In this document: in pieces, positions 1 to 5,715 of the stretch
Numbering within the stretch: the first letter of the stretch is position 1
Layout: each line of letters opens with the position of its first letter
NCBI GenBank assembly: GCA_012270135.1
Contig: JAAXIW010000091.1
Span: forward strand, 1-7,152
Source: Brevundimonas sp.
GTDB taxonomy: Bacteria > Pseudomonadota > Alphaproteobacteria > Caulobacterales > Caulobacteraceae
Direction: 5' to 3'
DNA: 7,152 nt
Position numbers and translations under genes: made by a program
Notes under the pieces: model-generated
The model's database searches: none
What the model saw: only the letters and a program-made list of their open reading frames with translations
What the model was told of the DNA's origin: nothing

Positions 1-658
1 TCCCGCCCCCGTGCGGCGGCGGCGGGTCGGGCGCGGGCGCGGCCAGCAGGGCCCGGGCCGGATCGGGGACCACCAGCCCCGCCCCGGGCCGGCAGCACAC
101 CAGCACCGGCACGGCGGTGATCAGGCCCAGGTTCCGGTGGCTGGAGACCAGCTCGCCCCGCCGCCCCGACCTCGGCCACACCCGCCAGCGGGTGGCGCGC
201 CACGCCGGCGCCCAGACGACGAGGCCGGTCAGCACCAGCAGCACCGCCGCCACGGCCGCCACCCCGCCGACGATCTCGCCGGTCTCGCCGGCCAGCAGAT
301 GGTGGTGCAGGTCGAACACGAAGGCCTCGACCCGCGCCGGCCCGGTCCAGCGATCCAGCGTGGCGCCGTCGGCGGCGGCGATGCCGAAATCCTCCGTCGC
401 CAGATACAGCTTGTGCGCCCCCCGCTGCGGTCCGCCGAAATCGACGGTGCGCATGTCCGGGTGATCGGCCTCAAGCCGCTCTGCGGCGGCCCCCAGCACG
501 GCCGGATCGGCGGCGAAGCCGGCCCGCGCCTCGGGGTGTTTCAGCGCGATCCAGTCGTTCTCGAAGACCAGCAGCGATCCGGTCAGCCCGAGCACGATCA
601 GCAGCAGCGACAGGATCGCTCCAGCCCAGGCGTGGATCGTGCGCAGGACCGCGATCAT
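1..658 (-). CDS. PepSY-associated transmembrane protein (partial, runs off left edge)
   Basis: Inner-membrane protein of the PepSY-associated TM family (PiuB-like), often found beside siderophore receptors and thought to help release or reduce imported ferric chelates; that role is inferred here. Reading from ATG at 658, 219 codons are open to the window edge with no stop. Visible features: IHAWAG at residues 8-13 leading into TM1 (about 11-33, ending GLTGSLLVF); a periplasmic stretch of about 80 residues; FDLHHHLLAGETGEIVGG (115-132) matching the family's LHxxLLxGxTG motif; TM2 (about 129-150); then SSHRNLGLI (172-180) opening TM3. The ATG follows the receptor stop by only 2 bases (TGA-GC-ATG), so translation is probably coupled and both are on one transcript. 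TM3 is odd: it reads VLVCCRPGAG where a smooth hydrophobic run is usual. This may be divergence or a base error. The C-terminal part is missing. Confidence 0.85.
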   Translation of the reverse strand, partial: MIAVLRTIHAWAGAILSLLLIVLGLTGSLLVFENDWIALKHPEARAGFAADPAVLGAAAERLEADHPDMRTVDFGGPQRGAHKLYLATEDFGIAAADGATLDRWTGPARVEAFVFDLHHHLLAGETGEIVGGVAAVAAVLLVLTGLVVWAPAWRATRWRVWPRSGRRGELVSSHRNLGLITAVPVLVCCRPGAGLVVPDPARALLAAPAPDPPPPHGGG

Positions 659-660
659 GC

Positions 661-2784
661 TCAGAACCGGCGCGTCACGCCGAGCGTCACCGTCCGGCCC
701 CGCCCGGCGAAATAGCTGGCGTTGTCGGTGGGCCGCGTGGTGTCGGAATTGTACGAGATATAGTCCTCGTCCAGCAGGTTCTGCACGCCGAGGCTCACGT
801 CGCCGAAGCCGGCGCGCCAGACCGCGATGGCGTCGACCAGGTCGTAGCCCTCGAAGCTGTTGGCCGCGGGCTGTCCGTCGAACTCCCGCTCGAAATACCG
901 GCCCGCCTGCACCCGCAGCGACAGGGCGTCGGTCAGGTCGGTCTCGGCCCACAGCGTCAGGCGGTCCGGCGAGATGTTGGCTCCGTCCAGATCCGTATCG
1001 ACCTCGCCGTCGCCGTCGCTGTCGCTGCGCCCTTCGAGGCTGGCGTAAGCGCCGCCTAGGCGGAGCGCGTCGCTGACGGCGTAGCGGGCGCTGACCTCGA
1101 CGCCCTCGATCTCGGTCGCTTCCCGGGCGACCTCGTAAATGCCGTTGACCAGCACCAGCCGGGCCCCCTTGTCGGTCTCGGAGCGGAAGGCCGCGATCGA
1201 GGCGTCGAACCCGCCGCGGCGGTATTCGAGCCCGATCTCGTAATTGTCGGTGATGACCGGCGAGATGTCGAGGAAGGTGTCGACGTCCTGGCCCGGCTGG
1301 TCGATGCCGCGCAGCACCCGGCCCACGTCGGCCATGCTGAAGCCCTGGGCGAACGATCCATAGGCCTTCAGCCCCGGAACCACCTCGAAGGTCGCGCCGA
1401 CGTTGGACAGCAGCTCCTCGAAGCCGGGCTCTCCGCCGTCGACCTGCTGGCCGCCGTTGTACGACGCCAGGGTCTCGAAGTCGTCGACGGCCAGGGTGAC
1501 CGTCTCATAGCGCAGCCCGCCGGACAGGTTCAGCCGTCCGTCGAACAGGCGCTGGTTCAGCTGCACGAACGGCGCGAGGCTTTCGTAGCGCGTCTCCGGC
1601 ACCCAGTCGCGGCCGGTCAGGATCAGGCCCTGCCAGGTGGTGTCGCGCAGGGCGTCGATCCCGACCAGGGCGCTCAGGCCGGGCAGGGGGGCGACGTCGC
1701 CCTGCCAGTCCAGCTTGAAGCCGAGCTTTTCGGAATTGTTGGCCGACTGGTCGAACAGGGTGCCGACCGGGGCGATGGCCGGGTCCTGGAAGGTCCCGAA
1801 GGTCCCGCCGCCGAACACTCCGGCGTAGTCGTGGGCGAACAGCTGCGCGCGCAGGGTGCCGCCGAGGACGGTCTTGTCGGTGTAGCTGAGGGCCGCCGAG
1901 CTGACGTCGTTGGAGGGCTGGACGCCCGGCGCCTGGCCGCGCACCGAGGTGGTGGGCAGGCCGGTCAGGCGATTCCCGGGCTGGGCGACATAGTCGCCGT
2001 CGCCCTCCAGCTCGAAGTGATTGATCATCAGCTCGAGGCGGCGGTTCGCGTCCAGGTCGAACCCGGCCTTGGCGAACAGCGACCAGCTCCTGCTGTCCTG
2101 CAGTTCGCCCTGGGCGCCGTCGAACCCGATGCGGCGGTCCGCGCCGTCGTAATAGGCGCCCCGGGCCTCGTACGCGGCGCCGGCGGTGAGATCGAAGCGG
2201 CCGAAATCCTGACCGACGATGCCGGCCAGCTTGCCGCCGACGCTGTCGCCGAACACGCTGTCGTCGAAAGTGGTCGCCGCCTGCACGCGTCCTGTCGGTC
2301 CAGCGCCCTCGGCGGGCGGTTCGGCCGTGACGTAGTTGACCACCCCGCCGGTGGCGCCGACGCCCTGGATGGCGTTGGAGCCGAAGATCACCTCGACCCG
2401 GTCGATGAAGAAGGGATCGATGGTGAAGCCGTCGCGGCTGTCGTCGCGCAGCGGCGTCGACTGCGGCACCCCGTCGACGAGGAACAGCGGCGAGCGGCCG
2501 CGCAGGGTTTCCCCCGCGCCGGACAGCTTCTGGCGTGTCGGCGAGAAGGAGGGGACCAGGGTGGCGACGGGCTCGCCGGCCGCGGCGCCCAGGGCGGTCT
2601 GCTGTTCGATCTCCGCCGCGCCGATCACCTCGACAGTGCTGGGCATGGCCGTGCGCGGCAGCTGGGTGCGGGCGGCGGTGACGATCACCTCTTCCAGCGC
2701 CGCCGGGTCGGCTTCCTGCGCCAAGGCCGGCAGGGCGACCAGGAGACTGGCGAAGGAAGCGGAGGCGAGAAGGCGATGGTTCAC
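661..2784 (-). CDS. TonB-dependent outer-membrane receptor, siderophore type
   Basis: Outer-membrane beta-barrel that takes up a ferric chelate using TonB/ExbBD energy. With a GTG start at 2784 the product is 707 residues, usual for the family. It begins with a signal peptide (MNHRLLASASF to ALPALA, likely cut after residue 22), then a TonB box-like EEVIVTA (31-37). The plug covers about 45-155, with LRGRSPLFLVDGVP (94-107) and RVEVIFGSNAIQGVGATGG (129-147). The barrel ends with NLLDEDYISYNSD and a terminal Phe (GVTRRF), as expected for outer-membrane insertion. The frame stays open to an ATG at 2868, but that start would add 28 Arg-rich residues, lie upstream of the predicted promoter and overlap the Fur-box-like site, so GTG 2784 is preferred. 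Its Shine-Dalgarno is weak. An acidic DxDGDG loop sits at 588-601. Iron-siderophore uptake is inferred from the Fur-like site and the coupled PepSY gene; the ligand is unknown. Confidence 0.93.
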   Translation of the reverse strand: MNHRLLASASFASLLVALPALAQEADPAALEEVIVTAARTQLPRTAMPSTVEVIGAAEIEQQTALGAAAGEPVATLVPSFSPTRQKLSGAGETLRGRSPLFLVDGVPQSTPLRDDSRDGFTIDPFFIDRVEVIFGSNAIQGVGATGGVVNYVTAEPPAEGAGPTGRVQAATTFDDSVFGDSVGGKLAGIVGQDFGRFDLTAGAAYEARGAYYDGADRRIGFDGAQGELQDSRSWSLFAKAGFDLDANRRLELMINHFELEGDGDYVAQPGNRLTGLPTTSVRGQAPGVQPSNDVSSAALSYTDKTVLGGTLRAQLFAHDYAGVFGGGTFGTFQDPAIAPVGTLFDQSANNSEKLGFKLDWQGDVAPLPGLSALVGIDALRDTTWQGLILTGRDWVPETRYESLAPFVQLNQRLFDGRLNLSGGLRYETVTLAVDDFETLASYNGGQQVDGGEPGFEELLSNVGATFEVVPGLKAYGSFAQGFSMADVGRVLRGIDQPGQDVDTFLDISPVITDNYEIGLEYRRGGFDASIAAFRSETDKGARLVLVNGIYEVAREATEIEGVEVSARYAVSDALRLGGAYASLEGRSDSDGDGEVDTDLDGANISPDRLTLWAETDLTDALSLRVQAGRYFEREFDGQPAANSFEGYDLVDAIAVWRAGFGDVSLGVQNLLDEDYISYNSDTTRPTDNASYFAGRGRTVTLGVTRRF

Positions 2785-2821
2785 GGCGGTTACTCGTAGG
2801 TCGGCGACGGGGAGGAGGCGC

Positions 2822-2850
2822 CTTGCAGCACGGCTATTGTTGCGAGTCAA
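2822..2850 (-). promoter_or_regulatory. Predicted promoter of the receptor-PepSY operon
   Basis: On the minus strand TTGACT (2850-2845) is a near-consensus -35 element. Counting TTGACTC as the -35 block, GCTGCAAG follows 14 bases later (2829-2822). This resembles the Caulobacter housekeeping pattern TTGaCgS-n10-14-GCTAnAwC, with the upstream half better than the downstream half. Transcription would begin near 2815, giving a leader of about 30 bases before the GTG at 2784. A start at 2868 would be upstream of this promoter. The reading is by eye, without a scored model. Confidence 0.5.
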
Positions 2851-2866
2851 TCGCACTCGCATTCTC
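2841..2866 (-). promoter_or_regulatory. Fur-box-like operator
   Basis: The site contains an exact 7-bp inverted repeat, TGCGAGT (2861-2855 on the minus strand) and ACTCGCA (2847-2841), with 7 bases between. Read as the hexamer model of Fur boxes it is GAGAAT-GCGAGT-GCGATT-G-ACTCGC: three forward hexamers, one spacer base and one reverse hexamer, the known forward-forward-x-reverse layout. It overlaps the -35 element, so a bound repressor would block RNA polymerase. Its place ahead of a TonB-dependent receptor fits iron repression. Another metalloregulator that uses TGCnA-type palindromes, or another regulator, cannot be excluded. Confidence 0.6.
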
Positions 2867-2943
2867 ATCTGTCACCGATTCCTGTTCTGAAACCCTATGG
2901 CCGCCCGGGGATTGAAGAGGGCGTAGTCTTCAGGCGCTCCGCC

Positions 2944-3699
2944 ATGTCTCCGCTCCGTCCGCCCCTCGACCGCCTCATCCCCGTCTTGCGACGGTCCGTG
3001 TCCCGCGTGCGGCCGGGTCACGCCGTGGCGCTGTCCGCCGTCGCGGCGGCGGCGTTCGGCATGGCGGGCCTGCGCGCCGTCGATCTGCCGGGGCCCCGCC
3101 CGATCAGCGACACCGATCGGCTCCGGATCGAGGTGGTGCATCCGGTCGAGCCGGAGGTCGTTCCGGGCTCCGTGATGGAGGTCGGCGAACTTGTCGACGG
3201 CTTCCAGGGCCTGCCACCACCGCTGCCGCCGCTGACGGACGCAGCCTGGTCGTACGATGACGGCTGGGACGATCTCGATCAGGGCTATTCGTCTTCCCGG
3301 GCCGAACCACGCCGTGTCGCCGAGGTGCGGACCTACGAGTCGCGGAGCGAACCCGAACGGACCTCGCCGGTGCGCGCGGTCCAGCGCTGGTTCGGTTTCG
3401 ACGCGCCCCGTCGGGATTTCCAGGCCGAGCGCGCCGCCCGCCGGGCCCGGCTCGACGCGATGGAGCGGGCGGCCCGCGAACGCCACGCCCGCGAGCGACT
3501 CGCCGCCGACCGCTACGCCGCCGAACGATTCCGCCGCGAACGGCTTGAAGGCGGCCGCTACGCTGATGGTCCCGGCCGGGACGACGAAGACGAGGTTGGC
3601 CGTCGTGTCTCGCGTCGCGATCTCGTCGATGCGCCGCCTGACCTCGCGCCCGAATCGCCGCCGCCTGGCCCGCGACCCTATTATGATCGGGGACGATGA
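2944..3699 (+). CDS. Membrane-anchored proline/arginine-rich protein of unknown function
   Basis: I do not recognise a family for this 251-residue protein. It has a basic N-terminus (residues 1-25), one hydrophobic segment of Ala/Val/Gly (about 26-46) that would serve as a signal anchor or uncleaved signal, a Pro-rich stretch with PPPLPP (91-96), an acidic patch (YDDGWDDLD, 104-112), and a long Arg/Ala/Glu-rich segment (about 159-203) likely to be helical or coiled-coil. The tail is Pro-rich (230-245) and ends PYYDRGR. The predicted arrangement is a single membrane pass with most of the protein on one side. It is chosen over the long overlapping minus-strand frame because its third codon positions are strongly G/C and the layout is protein-like. 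A partial Shine-Dalgarno AGGCG (2932-2936) lies 7 bases before the ATG. It diverges from the receptor across about 160 bases, but nothing links it to iron uptake. Confidence 0.72.
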   Translation: MSPLRPPLDRLIPVLRRSVSRVRPGHAVALSAVAAAAFGMAGLRAVDLPGPRPISDTDRLRIEVVHPVEPEVVPGSVMEVGELVDGFQGLPPPLPPLTDAAWSYDDGWDDLDQGYSSSRAEPRRVAEVRTYESRSEPERTSPVRAVQRWFGFDAPRRDFQAERAARRARLDAMERAARERHARERLAADRYAAERFRRERLEGGRYADGPGRDDEDEVGRRVSRRDLVDAPPDLAPESPPPGPRPYYDRGR

Positions 3700-3784
3700 C
3701 GCCCGGGCCGGTTCGACCGCCTCCGGGTCACAACCACCGCGACGAAGAGTCATGCCTTCTGAACGAACTTGACCTGACGTGATC

Positions 3785-3813
3785 TTGGCACGCGCGCCCG
3801 CCGGGTCTAGGTC
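3785..3813 (+). promoter_or_regulatory. Predicted promoter of the SCP-2 gene
   Basis: TTGGCA (3785-3790) and TCTAGGTC (3806-3813) stand in the arrangement of the Caulobacter-type housekeeping promoter (TTGaC, 10-14 bases, GCTAnAwC). Counting TTGGCAC as the upstream block leaves 14 bases between. Initiation would fall around 3820, giving a leader of about 20-25 bases that carries the Shine-Dalgarno site. It lies between the stop at 3699 and the SCP-2 start. It was read by eye and not scored. Confidence 0.45.
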
Positions 3814-3830
3814 GAAGGTCCAATCTTTTC

Positions 3831-3836
3831 AGGAGA
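3831..3836 (+). promoter_or_regulatory. Strong ribosome binding site of the SCP-2 gene
   Basis: AGGAGA ends 6 bases before the ATG at 3843. It is the clearest Shine-Dalgarno sequence in the window. It fixes the start of the small gene and suggests efficient translation. Confidence 0.85.
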
Positions 3837-3842
3837 CGCACC

Positions 3843-4148
3843 ATGGCCGATCTGGCCCAGGTCACCGAACACATCCGCGGAGCCGTCGGCGACAACTCCG
3901 GTCTGGGCAAGACCGTGAAGATCGACCTCGGCGACGCCGGCAAGATCTACATCGACGGCGCCTCGGTCCCGAACTCCGTGACCAATGAAGACAAGCCGGC
4001 CGACGCCACCGTCTCTATGTCGTGGGACGACTTCATGGCCCTTTCGAACGGGCAGCTCGACCCGATGATGGCCTTCATGCAGGGCAAGCTGAAGATCACC
4101 GGCGACATGATGATCGCCCAGAAGCTGGCCCCGCTGCTGAAGCGCTGA
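3843..4148 (+). CDS. SCP-2 sterol-binding domain protein
   Basis: A complete 101-residue single-domain SCP-2 protein, the usual size for a stand-alone bacterial member. The family forms a small alpha/beta fold with a hydrophobic tunnel that holds fatty acids, acyl-CoAs or sterol-like lipids; here the likely role is as a cytosolic lipid carrier, since no signal peptide is visible. Diagnostic sequence is in the second half: ADATVSMSWDDFMALSNGQL (53-72), then FMQGKLKITGDM (78-89) and a C-terminal helix ending LAPLLKR. The N-terminal part VKIDLGDAGKIYIDG (25-39) gives the first strands. There are no Cys residues. It has its own promoter and a strong Shine-Dalgarno, and is followed by a stem-loop with a T-run, so it may be transcribed mostly alone. 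The acyl-CoA dehydrogenase downstream suggests a shared role in acyl-CoA handling, which is inference. Confidence 0.93.
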   Translation: MADLAQVTEHIRGAVGDNSGLGKTVKIDLGDAGKIYIDGASVPNSVTNEDKPADATVSMSWDDFMALSNGQLDPMMAFMQGKLKITGDMMIAQKLAPLLKR

Positions 4149-4172
4149 GGCGCGCGGCGACGGACTGATTTC

Positions 4173-4205
4173 AGCGGCGCGGCTCCGACGGGGCCGCGCC
4201 GTTTT
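4173..4205 (+). terminator. Rho-independent terminator or attenuator after the SCP-2 gene
   Basis: CGGCGCGGC (4175-4183) pairs perfectly with GCCGCGCCG (4193-4201). T4184 with G4192 and two further C-G pairs extend the stem to 12 pairs around a GAC loop, and TTTT follows at once (4202-4205). It lies 27 bases beyond the SCP-2 stop and 18 bases before the dehydrogenase ATG. It should end most SCP-2 transcripts, or let a reduced fraction through to the dehydrogenase. The T-run is short, so partial read-through is plausible. Confidence 0.75.
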
Positions 4206-4222
4206 CGCATCGGAGCACGACC

Positions 4223-5431
4223 ATGGACTTCCGCCACAGCGACAGGGCCCTGCATTGGCAGGATCGGGTGCGCCGCTTCATGGAGGACAGGGTTCTGCCG
4301 CGCTCCGCGGAATACTGGGCCCAGGTCCGCGAGGACCACACCCGCCAGCCGCCGGTGATGGAGGCCATGAAGGCCGAGGCCCGCGAGGCCGGCCTGTGGA
4401 ACATGTTCCTGCCCGGCGATCACGGCGCCGGCCTGACCAACCTCGAATACGCGCCGCTGGCCGAGATGATGGGCCGCCACCTGTGGACGGCCGAGGTGTT
4501 CAACTGCAACGCCCCCGACACCGGCAATATGGAAGTGCTCCATATGTACGGAAACGAGGCCCAGCAGGCGAAATGGCTCAAGCCCCTGATGGCCGGCGAG
4601 ATCCGCTCGGCCTTCCTGATGACCGAGCCCGAGGTCGCCTCGTCCGACGCCACCAACATCCAGACCCGGATCGAGCGCGACGGCGACCACTACGTCATCA
4701 ACGGCCGCAAATGGTGGTCGACCAACATGGGGCATCCCAATGTCGCGGTGACCATCGTCATGGGCAAGACCGACCCCGCCGCCTCGGTGCACACCCAGCA
4801 GTCGCAGATCATCGTGCCAGTCGACACGCCTGGCTTCCGGGTGGAGCGGATGCTGTCGGTGTTTGGCTATGACGAGCGCCCGATCGGCCACGCCGAGGTG
4901 GTGCTGGAGAACGTCCGGGTCCCGGTCGAGAACCTGATCGCCGGCGAGGGCCGCGGCTTCGAAATCGCTCAAGGGCGGCTCGGGCCGGGCCGCATCCACC
5001 ACTGTATGCGCGTCATCGGCATGGCGGAACGGGCGCTGGAGCTGATGACCGCTCGCCTGCTCAGCCGCACCGCCTTCCGCAAGAGCCTGGCTGAGCACTC
5101 GGTCTGGGAACAGCGAATCGGCGAGGCCCGCACCAATATCGAGATGTGCCGCCTGCTCGTGCTCAAGGCCGCCTGGATGATGGACGAGGTCGGCGCCAAG
5201 AACGCCAAGTCCGAGATCGCCCAGATCAAGGTCGCCGCGCCGCGCATGGCGCTGCAGATCATCGACGACGCCATCCAGGCCTACGGCGGGGCCGGCGTCT
5301 CGGCCGACACGCCCCTGGCCGAGATGTACGCCATGGTCCGCACCCTGCGCATCGCCGACGGCCCCGACGAGGTCCACAATCGCACCATCGCCCGGCTGGA
5401 ATACGGCAAGCACGGCGGCCGGGGCGGCTAG
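4223..5431 (+). CDS. Acyl-CoA dehydrogenase, ACAD10/ACAD11-like
   Basis: A 402-residue FAD flavoprotein expected to oxidise acyl-CoA and pass electrons to electron-transfer flavoprotein. Three domains are visible in order: an N-terminal helical domain (about 1-125); a beta domain opened by the FAD-contacting FLMTEPEVASSDATN (131-145), with NGRKWWS (160-166) and MLSVFGYDERP (210-220); and a C-terminal helical domain with GRGFEIAQGRLGPGRIHHCM (243-262), QAYGGAGVS (352-360) and LRIADGPDEVH (375-385). The runs GRLGPGRIHHCMR and ADGPDEVH are typical of ACAD10/11, as I recall those sequences. Where short- and medium-chain enzymes have the catalytic Glu in a YEGT motif, this has ADG with Asp379, also as in ACAD11. 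The N-terminal kinase-like domain of mammalian ACAD11 is absent, and no kinase gene lies in the window. GGAG (4212-4215) is 7 bases before the ATG. 4-Hydroxyacyl-CoA breakdown is a possible but unproven role; branched or long-chain substrates are alternatives. Confidence 0.93.
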   Translation: MDFRHSDRALHWQDRVRRFMEDRVLPRSAEYWAQVREDHTRQPPVMEAMKAEAREAGLWNMFLPGDHGAGLTNLEYAPLAEMMGRHLWTAEVFNCNAPDTGNMEVLHMYGNEAQQAKWLKPLMAGEIRSAFLMTEPEVASSDATNIQTRIERDGDHYVINGRKWWSTNMGHPNVAVTIVMGKTDPAASVHTQQSQIIVPVDTPGFRVERMLSVFGYDERPIGHAEVVLENVRVPVENLIAGEGRGFEIAQGRLGPGRIHHCMRVIGMAERALELMTARLLSRTAFRKSLAEHSVWEQRIGEARTNIEMCRLLVLKAAWMMDEVGAKNAKSEIAQIKVAAPRMALQIIDDAIQAYGGAGVSADTPLAEMYAMVRTLRIADGPDEVHNRTIARLEYGKHGGRGG

Positions 5432-5447
5432 CAAAAAAACGGTGTGT

Positions 5448-5501
5448 CAGAGTCGGCAGAGTCGGCGCCGAGATTCGGTATGGCAGAGTCGGCAGGGTCG
5501 A
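5448..5501 (+). repeat. Paired 9-bp direct repeats with a 36-bp period
   Basis: The unit CAGAGTCGG occurs twice in tandem at 5448-5465. It recurs 36 bases later at 5484-5492, followed by a degenerate copy CAGGGTCGA at 5493-5501. The first 12 bases of each pair are identical. Between the pairs is a short palindrome, CCGA-GAT-TCGG (5468-5478). The array starts 17 bases after the dehydrogenase stop. Its function is unknown; it could be a slippage product or a protein-binding site. Confidence 0.6.
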
Positions 5502-5555
5502 CATCGGGCTAAGGCGCGCCCTGCGGCGGCGCGACATGGGATTCGATTGTCAAAG

Positions 5556-5603
5556 ACCGGCGCCTTCCCGCAGGAAGGAACGTGGAGTCCAGTTTGCGCC
5601 GGT
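5556..5603. repeat. Spaced inverted repeat with an inner hairpin
   Basis: ACCGGCGC (5556-5563) is matched exactly by its reverse complement GCGCCGGT (5596-5603). Within the 32 bases between, CCTTCC and GGAAGG (5563-5568 and 5573-5578) form a second 6-bp stem with a CGCA loop; it shares base 5563 with the outer stem. A folded RNA from either strand could form one or both. No T-run follows on either strand, so it is not a convincing terminator. Confidence 0.45.
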
Positions 5604-5680
5604 TCGCTCCTCAGGCGGGAAGATCGCCTCAAGAAATCGTCAAGTCCTTGTTATCGCGCGACTTCGTCCGCGTTATTCGG

Positions 5681-5705
5681 ATGGCTGGCGCGGGATAGCC
5701 AGCAT
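5681..5705 (-). terminator. Hairpin beyond the DUF2236 gene, possible terminator
   Basis: ATGGCTGGC (5681-5689) pairs with GCCAGCAT (5698-5705) with one bulged G, giving an 8-bp stem and an 8-base loop. On the minus strand it starts 10 bases after the stop codon of the DUF2236 gene, a usual place for a transcript end. No T-run follows (CCGAATAACG), so it could be a 3'-end-stabilising or Rho-assisted structure and not a classical intrinsic terminator. Confidence 0.35.
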
Positions 5706-5715
5706 TGGACGGTCG

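Larger units (their letters stand above)
5432..5715. other. Convergent intergenic region without a supportable gene
   Basis: About 284 bases lie between the ends of two converging genes. Base composition is less GC-rich than in the flanking genes, especially from 5630 to 5715. Frames that cross it are low-complexity Arg/Ser/Ala extensions of shadow frames and have no protein-like pattern. It contains a run of seven A (5433-5439), a 9-bp repeat in paired copies, a spaced inverted repeat and a hairpin, listed separately. No clear terminator for the dehydrogenase is visible. Confidence 0.6.

Noticed and set aside
11..715. 234-codon plus-strand open frame at the left edge
   Set aside because: It is antisense to the PepSY gene, whose motifs are clear; the product is low-complexity Arg, Pro, Gly and Gln.
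1831..2799. 322-codon plus-strand open frame inside the receptor gene
   Set aside because: It lies antisense to a well-supported TonB-dependent receptor, and its Gly/Ala/Arg-rich product has no domain pattern.
2912..2932. Small inverted repeat TGAAGA-n8-TCTTCA just before the 2944 gene
   Set aside because: Only 6 bp with no matching known operator and no second copy; this could easily occur by chance.
2881..2943. Possible promoter for the 2944 gene (CCTATGGC as a -10)
   Set aside because: No acceptable -35 element at a suitable distance; the match is too weak to list.
2872..3753. 293-codon open frame on the minus strand opposite the 2944-3699 gene
   Set aside because: The plus-strand frame has stronger third-position G/C bias and a membrane-protein layout. 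The minus frame lacks a recognisable domain and would run past the divergent gene's ends.
3947..5434. 495-codon open frame on the minus strand, antisense to the SCP-2 and dehydrogenase genes
   Set aside because: It is a shadow of two clearly recognised genes. Its translation is rich in Gly, His, Leu, Val and Asp with no family-like pattern, as expected opposite GC-rich coding DNA.
5433..5439. Seven-A run just after the dehydrogenase stop, read as a minus-strand terminator T-run
   Set aside because: No stable GC hairpin lies directly upstream of it on the minus strand, and it is almost 280 bases from the end of the DUF2236 gene.
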